NCBI GenBank assembly: GCA_943737045.1 | Contig: CALSFV010000052.1 | Coordinates: forward strand, 620,001-684,000 | Reading direction: 5' to 3' | DNA: 64,000 nt | DNA from: Parapristionchus giblindavisi | Lineage: Eukaryota; Nematoda; Chromadorea; Rhabditida; Diplogasteridae | In this document: positions 11,801 to 21,843 of the stretch, piece after piece | Numbering within the stretch: the first letter of the stretch is position 1 | Layout: the number at the start of each line of letters is the position of its first letter | Translations under genes and position numbers: made by a program | The notes under the pieces: generated by a model | What the model was told of the DNA's origin: nothing | The model's database searches: none | The model's input: the letters and a program-made list of their open reading frames with translations, nothing else

Positions 11801-13286
11801 AACTACAGTATGCTTATCAATGAAAAATTGTCGAGCTACTGTACTCTTACTAACATGCAAAATAAAAAAGTCACAAGAAAAATGAAATGAAGAACACCAC
11901 GAGCTAATGTAGAACTCTCTGCTGTGACAATGCTGAGCATTGAATGCTCTCCCTGCCAGAGCGAAGAGATTCAAAATTAACTAGGCGTGGGTGTCCGTAA
12001 TCGTTACCTTACTGGACCGTTCCTGGTCCTCAACGGACGGATCTCTGAGCATGGCCCTTTTGAGAAGTTGATTCATCAATGGAGGCTGAATAATTATCAG
12101 TTACGCAAGTATTCATTATGATAATATTGGACTTAGTTATACCAAAGTCATGGATAGTTCGATCAACTATTTTGTCGGTCAGATGCGTTTCGGTTATTCA
12201 AGCCATCAAAAATATTGCAGAAGATAACCCAGTATGCCCTTATGCCTACATTACACCACTTCCACTTTTCCCAATCATAGTGCTACTCTTACAGTAACCA
12301 GTACTAAACAGTACAATACTACCCGTACCATAACCGCCACTAATAAGTACAGTATTACCCCTACCGTAACCACAACTAAACAGTACAGTACAACTCTTAC
12401 CGTAACCATCGTAGGCGCCACATCAATTTGTTCAATGGCAGGTGCACCCTTGAGTAGTCCCAATGATGATGCCTGACTGGCTTGTATCTCAATCTCTGAG
12501 AACATCTTCGTGAATAGATGGAGAGCTTCCGAGAGACGGTACATGAGCGTCGTCTCGCCCAATTCATCCTAGAAATGCGATTACAATTAGCCCAAACGTT
12601 TCAAAATTTGAAAATAGGTCGTTCTTTCATCACACGTTTCATTGTTTATTCATGAATACGTATAAATATTATTATTATAGGTGGCGGCATACGGTATACC
12701 GCGGGAAACACCAAACACCATACATCCCTAAAATTTCAGAAAAAATGATCAAGAACTTATTGCAAAAACACCATGTGAAGTCGTCTTGTGTATATTATAA
12801 ATTTAGGACGAGAACCGACTGGATCTGCTTACACTCACTCTCACTCTGTGCACGAGAGTTGGATATGAGACCGTATCCATGAACTTTTTTTTGCAAACGT
12901 TTGCCGGCAAATGCGACGTCACAAGCGTAGGCGGAATCTCTGGTAAACGCCTCCGCATATGGTACAAACCGTTTGCCGGCAAACGGTTTGTTAACGTTCA
13001 CGGATACCAAAACTGAGCGGACAGTTTCAAGGATGCGCTGAATTGTTGCCAATTCACAGTTAAAAAGCACACCTCTAACTAATTTGAAATTCCCCTTCTC
13101 TCTTGCTTTCTTTGCGTACGAGAGAGTGTTGGCAGAGAGGAGAGTGGAATTAGCTCGGGGTGTGTCTTTAGGAAAAGTGAAGAAAAGAAGGGATGAGAAG
13201 AGAGCGCTTACCAGTTTCGCATGCAGCTCTCTCCGGGAGAGATTGCCCTCGAGACAGATGAAGGCGTATCGAGGAGCCGATGTCAT
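8804..13286 (-). CDS. C2H2-like zinc-finger protein, 348 aa, 11 exons
   Basis: Exons, in transcript order, are 13286-13212, 12568-12401, 12085-12008, 11621-11505, 11141-11067, 10840-10775, 10128-10067, 10018-9913, 9599-9523, 9262-9145 and 8908-8804. All have GT-AG borders, all phases agree, and they sum to 349 codons with a final TGA. The start is the ATG at 13286; the upstream in-frame codon is only TTG. Around residues 204-227 a CxxC...HxxxH finger has an unusually long inner spacer. Around 235-258 is a cleaner C-x4-C-x12-H-x4-H finger that spans the exon 8/9 junction. The N-terminal half is acidic and holds a VKEE motif (about 141-144) that fits a sumoylation consensus. The C-terminus is helical and charged. 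A nuclear DNA- or RNA-binding role is inferred from the fingers only; I do not recognise the family. Most introns contain MITE or fold-back copies. Confidence 0.85.
10214..10323. repeat. TA-type MITE copy
   Basis: The arms match the common MITE (left AAAGGCATACCTCG..., right ...CTCGGGTGTG), with the CTCTC/GAGAG core inverted around 10270. It lies in an intron of the zinc-finger gene. Confidence 0.75.
10374..10579. repeat. 206-bp near-perfect fold-back
   Basis: Two arms of roughly 90 bp are almost exact reverse complements, from CTCACACACTCACAGAAAA to the matching TTTTCTGTGAGTGTAGTGTG. They flank a short loop near 10465-10485. The near-identity suggests a recent insertion or active homogenisation. 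It is intronic in the zinc-finger gene. Confidence 0.85.
10936..11050. repeat. TA-type MITE copy
   Basis: The core pairs CTGCACTCTGGCCATACTCTC with the downstream GCGGCCAGAGCGGAGAG. It abuts the donor of exon 5 of the zinc-finger gene at 11066. Confidence 0.7.
11891..11994. repeat. TA-type MITE copy, degenerate
   Basis: Arms with CGAGCTAATGTAGAACTCTC and the inverse AGAGATTCAAAATTAACTAGG; the inner palindrome is decayed. Confidence 0.6.
12885..13012. repeat. Fold-back hairpin, CGTTTGCCGGCAAA family
   Basis: Inverted segments CGTTTGCCGGCAAA and GTAGGCGGA/TCCGC flank a short loop near 12950. The internal order (GCGACGTCA, GCGTAGGCGGA, then its inverse) resembles the hairpins at 36283-36423 and 38790-38932 in the palindrome arms, so these are probably one MITE family. 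Confidence 0.6.
13062..13171. repeat. TA-type MITE copy
   Basis: Left end AAAAGCACACCTC, right end GGGGTGTGTCTTTA, with the GCTTTCTTTGCGTACGAGAG core. It sits just downstream of exon 1 of the zinc-finger gene, in intron 1. Confidence 0.8.
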
Positions 13287-13321
13287 CGCACTGAACGATA
13301 CACCGATCAATAATACTTAAT

Positions 13322-13353
<32 letters not shown>

Positions 13354-13460
13354 AGAATAGGAATAAGAATAATATCGGATACGGTAACTGCATTACAACA
13401 TCACTCGCTGACAGAAATTATGTGCCATTTAAAACGATCACTATGACCTAACATACATAT

Positions 13461-13538
13461 TTGAAACTCACCGCTCTGTCCAAAAGCACTCGCATATGGC
13501 GAAAGTAGGAGAGCATGACTAGAGCGGAGAGTTTCCTA
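13461..13538. repeat. TA-type MITE core, truncated
   Basis: Only the inner arms (TTGAAACTCACCGCTCTG and AGAGCGGAGAGTTTCC) are preserved; the outer AAAGGCACACC ends are missing. Confidence 0.6.
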
Positions 13539-14060
13539 TCAACATGGCATTAAAAGTTTCGCTATTCGATCTATTATGATCACAACTTTACCAAAGTTCA
13601 CCAAATTAGAGGAATTCATAGAGTCCTACAGCGACAAAAAAACTATGCACATGGAGAAACTAGCGAGTTTGCAAGAGAAAAGGTAAGAAAGCAACTTGAA
13701 ATGAGAGAGAAAGCTATAGAGGAAAGAGAGTTAGTCTCCCGCGCCTTTCCCTCTACCACGCAAGTGAGAGTGGCTCTCTCTACGGACAAAGAGGGCGAGA
13801 GAGTGGGAGAGTAGAGAGAGCAGAGAGTGAGAGAGTGAGAGAGAGGGGGAGAGTATGAGAGAGTATACTGCTCTCTCCGCTCCAATCGATTCTCTCACTG
13901 TGTTGACTGACTAGAGAGAGACGAGGGCCGTCTCTCTCGTTTGACAGTGCTCTCTCATCGATGTCTCTAGCTGTCTAGCGCGCTCTCTCCAGTGGCCATA
14001 CTCTCTCGCCCAGTGAGATGTGTGAGAGAAAGACATGCGCAGGGGGATAGGAGTGTGCAA

Positions 14061-14180
14061 TTAGAGACACGCCCCGCAGCTAATTTGTAACTCTCCACTC
14101 TGGCAATGCTCTCTCGCTTTCTTTGTCTACGAGAGAGCGTTGTCAGTTCGGAGGGTAAAATTAGCTCGGGTGTGCCTTTA
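14061..14180. repeat. TA-type MITE copy, full length
   Basis: Left end TTAGAGACACGCCCC, right end CTCGGGTGTGCCTTTA. The core CTCTCGCTTTCTTTGTCTA is followed by its inverse CGAGAGAG. Confidence 0.8.
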
Positions 14181-14315
14181 TGGAGGGGAATTAAGTCAGC
14201 TGATGAAACCACATGCAAATGATTCCACTGAATATCTTAGATTTTAACGAAATTGTGAAATGCATATAGTGACTGCAGTCATCGGACTATTTTACTAGCA
14301 ACACAACGTTCGCAA

Positions 14316-14376
14316 CAATGAATTAGAGTGGTATAGAACGGACAACCAAGACATTCTGGTTGTCCGTCCTATGAAT
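14316..14376. repeat. Short perfect hairpin
   Basis: AGGACGGACAACCA-type arms (GAACGGACAACCA and TGGTTGTCCGTCC) flank a loop of about 10 bases. It is small and isolated, with no terminator-type T run. Confidence 0.6.
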
Positions 14377-15914
14377 TAGGCTTGTGCAAAACAAACAAGT
14401 GTTGTTATACGTTGAACATACCTGAAAAATATATCCGAGTCACTGATCATCGACCGATAGCCAGAAGGGGTGGGGAGTGGCTGCTGAAAATGAGCAATAG
14501 ATCAACCGTTTTCATTCCGATATGTAACTTACAGGTTAGACCACGAATGCCACTCTCCAGAACATGCAGAGTAGCGTCAGCCCTAGAAGCGATTGCACTT
14601 CGATGTTAAATTAGGCAAATTACAATTGAAAAGAAATATAAAGGGAGAAAAATACGAAAGGAAATCGATTCCAATCACAAGCACTGGAATGTATACTGTA
14701 GGTGAAACTTTTGAATTTCACTCTCACACATTACCATGAACTGACTTTTCATGACCAAAATAGTATTCAAAAATTTATAAAAATTTATTCATCAAGTGTT
14801 TCTTGAAATATTTTTTTCCTTTGTAATCTAACTAACAGGAAACCTGATAATTGTATGAAATCGCAATTTTTTGCAACAAAAATAGATCTATTTAATAGAA
14901 ATACTACTAATATGGAATTAAATAATACATGATCGATGTTGTCTCTTTGCTGTTTGGTCATTCGCCTTTATGTGGTAAATATGTCACGAATAATGGCTTT
15001 TCATCACCTTCACCAGTTCTATCTCCTTAGACATCGATAATTGAAAATAGTGCCCAGCATTTTTCATGCTTCTTCTTTTCTTTAAAATTATTACGAGTCG
15101 TGTCCTACCAGCAAGAATAAGTGTACAATCGTACTCATTTTCATTGTTATAGACCTTTAAAAGCATAATCCTAATTTTATTCTCTCCGTTATGGCAACAC
15201 ACTCTAGTAAAAAAATAAAGCGAGATAGCGCTGACCGAATAGAGAATTTCAAATATGCGGTGGGTGTACCATTTTCATCTATCAGTTAATCTAGTTAAGA
15301 CTATCAGTCTGGCTAATACAAACAAAACCCACTTAATATTAGGCTATTGGCAATGTTTCATTCTCATGGTTCCCAACTGGAATACCTCATTTATTACGTT
15401 AGATCAATCATAAGAGTATACCCTAAAAGAATCGAAAAAAAAATATTTGCGAATTATCTCACCATTCTGGCGTTCGCCTCGTTCATTTTTTTCACATCCC
15501 AGAACACTCAACTTTGAAGTGAGCGCAGCTAAAACGAAAGATGTGCTCATAGCCCAATGGTAACTCGACTGACTGTCCATCCTTTGGGAACTCTTTAGAT
15601 AATTCAATTGTAACTGTGCAAAACCCTGTGTACTTTAATTCTTATGTTCGTAATTTAATACTGTGACCTAGCTGTTACAGTTCTTTTCGCTTCTTCTTAT
15701 TTTATCACTTGTACTATCAATTATTTTATTTTAACTTTGTCATCAAATTGAAAGATGCGATAAATATTTATTATTATTATCTAGATCGAACGAATTTTTG
15801 AACTCCCAACGGACTCACCCGTAGCCTCTCTTTCCCCCTTATTCTACGCTCTAAACATGTTATAGGTAAAGAACTGTTCTGTGGATGCACTTATAGATAT
15901 CTTCATATTTCAGA

Positions 15915-18900
15915 ATGTCCCCGTATGAGAGCTTACAAATCGGTATTATATGGATGATTCATGTCATTATCGATATACCAGCGTTTGCTCTAAATATTCT
16001 TCTTCTCATATCGATCATTCGTTGTCCTCCATCGCCTATAGGACACTATCGATTCCTTGTTGCCGCGCACGTTTCCTGTGAGGCGCTAGGTGTGGCATCA
16101 TCTTTTGCGCTCATGTCAAGGTACGATTCAACAATCATATTTGATAGCTCATAAATCGCACTGAGTATAATAGTTATTCATTTCGAAGTATAATATTTCA
16201 AGTGACCCTCCAAGCTAATTCGAAATTCTCCGCTCTGCACTCTCTCGCTTTCTTTGTCGACAAGAGAAAGAGAGAGAGACAGTGGCCAGAGTGGAGAGTT
16301 TCAAATTAGCTTGAGATGGGTCGTTAATGCCATTGAGCATAGATAATTCAAAAATTATTATTCAATTGGCTTCTCAAATAAATTGTTTTTATTCTTTACA
16401 TCACAATGACTCCTTCATTTCTTTCATATTGTTTATTTAATAATCAACAAAAAAATCAGTTGATGTTCGTATGAAATCTGTAGTCATTCTAGATCCATCC
16501 AATCTGGAATGACGGTTGTCTACATTGGTTACGGGCCTTGCGCCTATTTCTCCTCACAATTCAATGCCTTCTTACATTCCTCTTTTGAGTCTGGACAGGA
16601 AACGGCCGTAAGCATTGTTCGTACTTATAATAATAATAATATAATAATAATAATATAATAATAATAATATTTAGATTAGTATTATTATATTATTATTATG
16701 CTTACAGCGTTTAGAGATCAGTCATAGTGCGACAGAGAAAAAAGTTAGGGCGAAATAAAGAGAGTACTCAAAAGTGAGAGACTTTTTAAATTACTTTTGC
16801 AATTTTATTGGCATGTTTCCAAGATTTCAGTGACCGCTCCAACCCCCCTTTGTGTTTTTATCAGACTTTTCTATCGAAACAATTGTGTGCAATCCATCAT
16901 ATCTAAATAACTTAAATACAGAGAACAAACCTGAATATACTACACGGGAACACAAGTCTTGTGTGTACTGTGTAGTCTTTCGTGATTTTGTTTTTCGATT
17001 TTGACGTAATGAAGCTGAACAAACCACTTCCGGCCGGGGTTCCTTTAATAGAGCTCATTGATAGCTACGAAACGAGCCCAAACACAGGTCATGACGTTTA
17101 GAATTGAGCTTGTGTTTTACTCGTCTCGTTTTTCGCCGATTTTGGGTGCGCACAAAGTGGGCGGAGCCTGCGGCCCCTATGTGTAGAACAATTTTCTCTG
17201 TGTGACATGTTTTGCAGGGACTGATAGTAACCGCTTCAGTATGGTATCGGCATCATGTTCTCTTCGACAGTCCAACAATGCACACCGTGAGAGTCATGCT
17301 ACTTTGCTGTGTTGTACTTGCAAGTCCTTTAACGGTTAGTCTTTGTTCTCAATATCGATTTATATCCTTTAACGGTTAGTCATTGTTTTTAATATTGTTT
17401 TTTCAGACAACCTTTTTATTGGGCCAGGCTCCTCCTGAAATACTTCTCAGCGCACTTATAAGAGACCGTTCCGAAGATCTACTGGAAGGGGGAATGGTTT
17501 ATGGTAAGCACTTTGTTTCGAGAGCTTTCATTGTGAGACAGAGAAAAAAGTAGAGCGAAAAGAGAGGGAGCACGCAGAAGTGATAGAGCACAGATGATTA
17601 AATTTCCATTTATTTTTTATAATCTAATTGTTTTGTCTTTGTCAAGCTTTCAATGATCGTTCTATATGTGTTGCCACCTTTCTGAGTAGTTCAAACGTTT
17701 CTATGATAACAAATAGAAATTTGTAGAAATAAAATTGCAGGATTTGAAGACGTTACTAGAATGCCTGCAAGTCTGCACTATTTTTGGATGGTAGGAAGTC
17801 TTTCGACATGCTATGCATTCGCTCTTACTTACAGGTTGAGAAGTTGTATTATATATGTACGTAGTATTCCATGTTCCATGGTTATATAAAGCAACGAAAA
17901 TATACAAACAATATTCGAATGGGCAAAAATGGATAGTTTTCATGTATTTACTATTATCTTTAGAAGTTATATAATTTTGAGCAAGAAAAAAACATGATAT
18001 TATACACGTCCACTTAAAGATATCGAATAATTCATCAGCTGAGAAAGAGGATTATCAGTGCAAAGACGACACAAATGCATACTACATATATTCAAGTGAG
18101 CTCAATGTTACCTCTCTTAATTCGAAACTCTCCTCTCTGGCCGCCACAATGTCTACGGAAGAACTTGTTGAAAAAGCTTACTTTCGAATTTGCCTCTGGC
18201 TTCCCGTTAAAAACATACCTAAGCTTATTTGAAGTTTTCCGCTCTGGCTATGCTCTCGCGCTTTCTTTGTCTACGAGATCGCGTTGCTGAGCGGAGAGTA
18301 AAATTAGTTCGGTATGTGCTTTAACATTGCTCTTTCCCAGGTTCTTTCTATTCAACTCGTGCTACCAATCTTCACAGTTATAGGAGTATCGATATTGATT
18401 TTGAATAATTTCGGAATCGCTCATTATCCGATAGCGGAATCCTTAAGTTACTCGGTAAGAGCGAAAATAAAATAAGTTTATCAATTCTCTGTTCATCAAT
18501 TGAAAAGGATCACCGCACATCTCTGGTATTTTCAAACTAGTAGTTTACTTATATTTCCCACTAGCCGTAGGCTTGCAAGTCTACGGCTAGTTAAACGCAA
18601 GTTTACTAGAAGTGGTGCATAATAAATACGGTAATACATTTCATCAAATGTTTTTTCACTTGTAGTAAAATTGCAGTAAACTTCTAGTATCTGACATAAT
18701 TTAAGAAGACTACTAGTTTGGAAATATAATACCAGAGATAGAGCACCTGTGTAAACAAAAACGGGTGAAAAAGTACCAACAAGGTGTTGAGAACAACACA
18801 AAAGTGATAAATATAGCACACCAAAGACCTTGTGTACTGTATAGTACACTATTTTTCTCTGAGTATATTCAATTTTTAAACAACACTGCATTGTCAGGTT

Positions 18901-19262
18901 CTGATATGATAAATTGATTGATTGATTGATTTTCAGGTTCCTAATGTGAACAATCTTCTCGCTCCAATCGTCTATATCGTATTCCTTCCTTCATATCGAA
19001 GGTAATCATATTGATATTTAGATAATTTAAGAACAAGAAGCGATGGAACGTTTCTCAAGTACGATGAGAGCTTTTCTTACAATTAGAAAGAACATCGCTT
19101 AAGCGTAATCTTATTAATTTTAGCGAAATATTTTTACAATAAATTTATTTTAGATCGCTCGTACTTTGGTTATTCGGACGATCATCTGCAGTGACCTTAA
19201 GTAAATTTTCCTCTAACCAAAGGAAGACTAGTCCAGGAATTGTAGTCTATACTATCCATTGA
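15915..19262 (+). CDS. Serpentine (7TM) chemoreceptor, Srd/Str-like, 320 aa
   Basis: Nine exons: 15915-16120, 16493-16607, 17218-17334, 17407-17503, 17741-17834, 18050-18095, 18341-18454, 18937-19001 and 19154-19262. Phases agree throughout and sum to 321 codons with TGA. An AATAAA follows 12 bp after the stop. The protein is a chain of hydrophobic helices. It has a GPCAYF-type segment after helix 2, a short basic third intracellular loop (IISAKTTQ) and a last helix ending LLAPIVYIVFLPSYR. That ending is the usual end of the 7TM core in nematode Srd/Str receptors, as is the total length. It is presumably a G-protein-coupled chemosensory receptor in ciliated neurons (family knowledge). The exon 6 acceptor (AAAGAG) is weak but is the only one that keeps the frame. 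Intron 7 holds a fold-back MITE. The exact sr- family should be confirmed. Confidence 0.85.
16200..16327. repeat. TA-type MITE copy
   Basis: Complete arms GTGACCCTCCAAGCTAATT and its inverse AATTAGCTTGAGATGGGTC, in intron 1 of the receptor gene. Confidence 0.8.
16628..16700. repeat. AT-only trinucleotide fold-back
   Basis: (ATA/AAT)n on the left and (TAT/ATT)n on the right are inverted about 16678, with TTAGATTAGTATT in the loop. Confidence 0.7.
17325..17396 (+). repeat. Tandem duplication of a 5' splice site
   Basis: The segment TCCTTTAACGGTTAGTC with its flank occurs twice, 40 bp apart. The first copy is the donor of receptor exon 3. Using the second would add 40 nt and shift the frame, so it should be silent or non-productive. 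Confidence 0.8.
18208..18325. repeat. TA-type MITE copy plus an upstream half copy
   Basis: A full copy ends in GGTATGTGCTTTA. A half copy (AATTCGAAACTCTCCTCTCTG) lies just before it at about 18097-18140. Both are in intron 6 of the receptor gene, close to the exon 7 acceptor at 18340. Confidence 0.7.
18521..18737. repeat. CTCTGGTATTT-terminal MITE, copy 1
   Basis: The termini are CTCTGGTATTTTC and the inverse AATACCAGAG, with internal inverted segments CTAGTAGTTTAC and GTAAACTTCTAG. The layout matches the copies at 48022-48229 and 54424-56403. It lies in intron 7 of the receptor gene. Confidence 0.8.
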
Positions 19263-20498
19263 ACTATTGAACGAATAAAAACATCTTTATTCATGTGCAC
19301 TACCGTAGTCACAATGCTTTCGAGAACATTTTATTTTAAATGTTTTTTGTTGCTCTTTTTTTTGTAAAAAAAGAGCCCGTTAACGTAATATTAGGTGTCG
19401 GACAGAGAAAATTGGCACTGTGATACATTTTTGGATATCCCAGAAGGTGCCACGAAAGGCAGCTTAGCCAGTAGTTAGAATGCTTGTCAGGAGCAAGGCA
19501 CATTAATTATTTTATTTTTGTAACACTATTTAATTTCAACATTAATGTGCATGCAAACCTATATCTGTACCTTTTCTTATCACTTATTTCGTTTCACTTC
19601 GTCATCTATCACCTGTCTCTTCCTGAATGGAGAACACCAACCACAACATACACAGAGTCCGTTCTCTCGCATCCTCACTATTGTCATTGTTTTTCCTCTT
19701 GTCTTTCTCGCACGCATCAAAGATCGAATCGATCTCCTATTCTCTTCTGAAACGCACACACACACACACACAAATCTTTTTTGCACCCTAACATTTAACT
19801 TAAAGCGACACCAAAAGTTAATTTGAAACTCTCCTCTCTGGCCACACTCTCTCGTTTTCTTTGTCTACTAGAGAGTATTGCCAATGCGGAGAGTTAAATT
19901 ATCTTGGGGTTTGCCTTTAAACCATGAATAAGTTTCCGAGCACTTGTTCGAATATTCGGGATTCTGATTAAGGTTTGAAAAAAATGCACTAGAAATTGCA
20001 GCAAACTCCCATATTGCACGTAGGTTCTAGTTTCTAGTTCTAGTTTCTTGGATCATAATACACCATTATTTTAAAGTGTCCCATTCTGTGCGTGCGCACC
20101 ATTTAGCACAAAATCATTGTTTTCTCTACTTTTTTCTTTCTATGTTTACATATAAATTAGTTCTATTTCGTCTTCGTCTCATTCGTATATTTTTAAAGCG
20201 TTCTGTATGCACCCATTTCATATTGGTCATTTTTTAAAATGTTTATGTGGTACACAGTATATTGCTCTTACCAGGAACGTACCAAGTCATCATTCCTCTT
20301 TCCTTTTTCTTATGTTTCCCTCTCTCCATGTTTGATATTATTATTTATTTATTTCTTTATCCATCAGTTAAAATCAAGAATAATGAATGAATGAAGCAAT
20401 AAGGGAGTGATATATATAGGGAGTGATATGATTCATATCAAATCAGTGAAATACTTACAGTATCCTCAATCAAGTACAGTATCCTCAAAAAGTACAGT
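19263..20498. other. Intergenic spacer
   Basis: About 1.2 kb between receptor and oxidoreductase. It contains the receptor's AATAAA (19274-19279), a (CA)n stretch near 19752-19771 and one MITE copy. The short open frames at 19484-19826 overlap each other and lack splice partners, so I do not call them genes. Confidence 0.6.
19799..19921. repeat. TA-type MITE copy
   Basis: Left end CTTAAAGCGACACC, right end GGGGTTTGCCTTTAA, with an intact inner palindrome (GCCACACTCTCTCG against AGAGAGTATTGCC). Confidence 0.8.
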
Positions 20499-21758
20499 AT
20501 GTCTCGGTACGATGTCGTTGTATATGGCGCTTCTGGATTCACCGGAGCGCACATAGTTCAAGTCATCGCCACCTCAGCTCTGTACAGTGTACGAAACTGA
20601 ATTGATGGACGTTACAGTAGTGATTCTATTCAGGGAAAATCCATAGCTGTTGCGGGACGAAGTAGGGATAAGTTGAGAAAAACCTTGGAAGATGTGGCAG
20701 CCGAAACCGGTGAGATAATATTAATGTAGTAAAGATTTAAATTAAGCGTTCTCAGTTAGGAAGGAATGCGGGAGTACTTAATACCCCCTTTTATCACCTA
20801 TAAAATTTAGATTAATACTGCTACTGTATACTGTATAGATCACATCTCACCGAATACAAAAATATATTTCGCTAGAATTATGAATGCACTGGAATACCAT
20901 AATCCGAGCTGAAAGTTCATTGCATCGGCAATACTTATAAATTGACTACCGTAACCACTTTTCTTTGCAGGAATCACTTCCGTCATAGACTATCCCATAA
21001 TTATTGCGCATACTGGAGATGACTCGACCCTGGCTGCTATGGCTAAGCAGGCCAAAGTTATCATCAATGCAGTGGGACCCGTGAGTACTGTATTTGTTAA
21101 TCTGCACTAACTCATCATGAAAAACCTCCGGACAATCATGAGATGACATCCATGCACATAAGAGCCTATTCTTGATAAGTGCGTTTAAATGAATCGGACG
21201 AACTAACTATACCTTGTTGGTTTTCAGATGTCTGTCTGCCTTATGAACTTGGCATGATTTGGATGATAATGGAACTGAAAATTCCAAAATAATAATAAAA
21301 TCCGATAAAAAATATTTAATTACCCAATTATGATAGCAAACGCGAGCTGATTTTACTCTCCTCCCCGGCAACACTACTCTCTCGCAGTCAAAGAAAGCGA
21401 GAGAGCATTGCCAGAGCGGAGTCAAATGAGTGTGCCTTAAATAATTTCTTAAAGTACCGCCTTCACGGAGAACCAGTTGTTCGTGCTGCTGTAGAGAACG
21501 GTGCCAGTCATGTCGACATCTCCGGAGAACCCTCTGTTAGAATCAATTATTGATCTTTGATCTTTTCACATCCTATGTTTTACAGTTCTTAGAGCAGATG
21601 GAGAAAGATTATGCAGATAAAGCGCAGGATATGGGAGTGTATGTCGTGGGAGCCTGTGGGTGAGGTTTAATCTTTTAAGAATACATTCTATTTAGAATAC
21701 ACTTTTATTAAAATACATTCATTGTTCTCCCCATCCTCATCTGGCAACCATTGATTGC

Positions 21759-21843
<85 letters not shown>

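Larger units (their letters stand above)
13287..15914. other. Intergenic spacer between divergent genes
   Basis: This spacer separates the zinc-finger start (minus) from the receptor start (plus), so promoters of both presumably lie here. It holds an (ATA)n stretch near 13318-13360, two MITE copies, a CT/GA-rich patch (13700-13990) and a hairpin at 14316-14374. No convincing exon was seen. Confidence 0.5.

Noticed and set aside
13084..13320. Plus-strand 78-aa gene opposite the zinc-finger start
   Set aside because: It overlaps a MITE and the antisense of exon 1; shadow frame.
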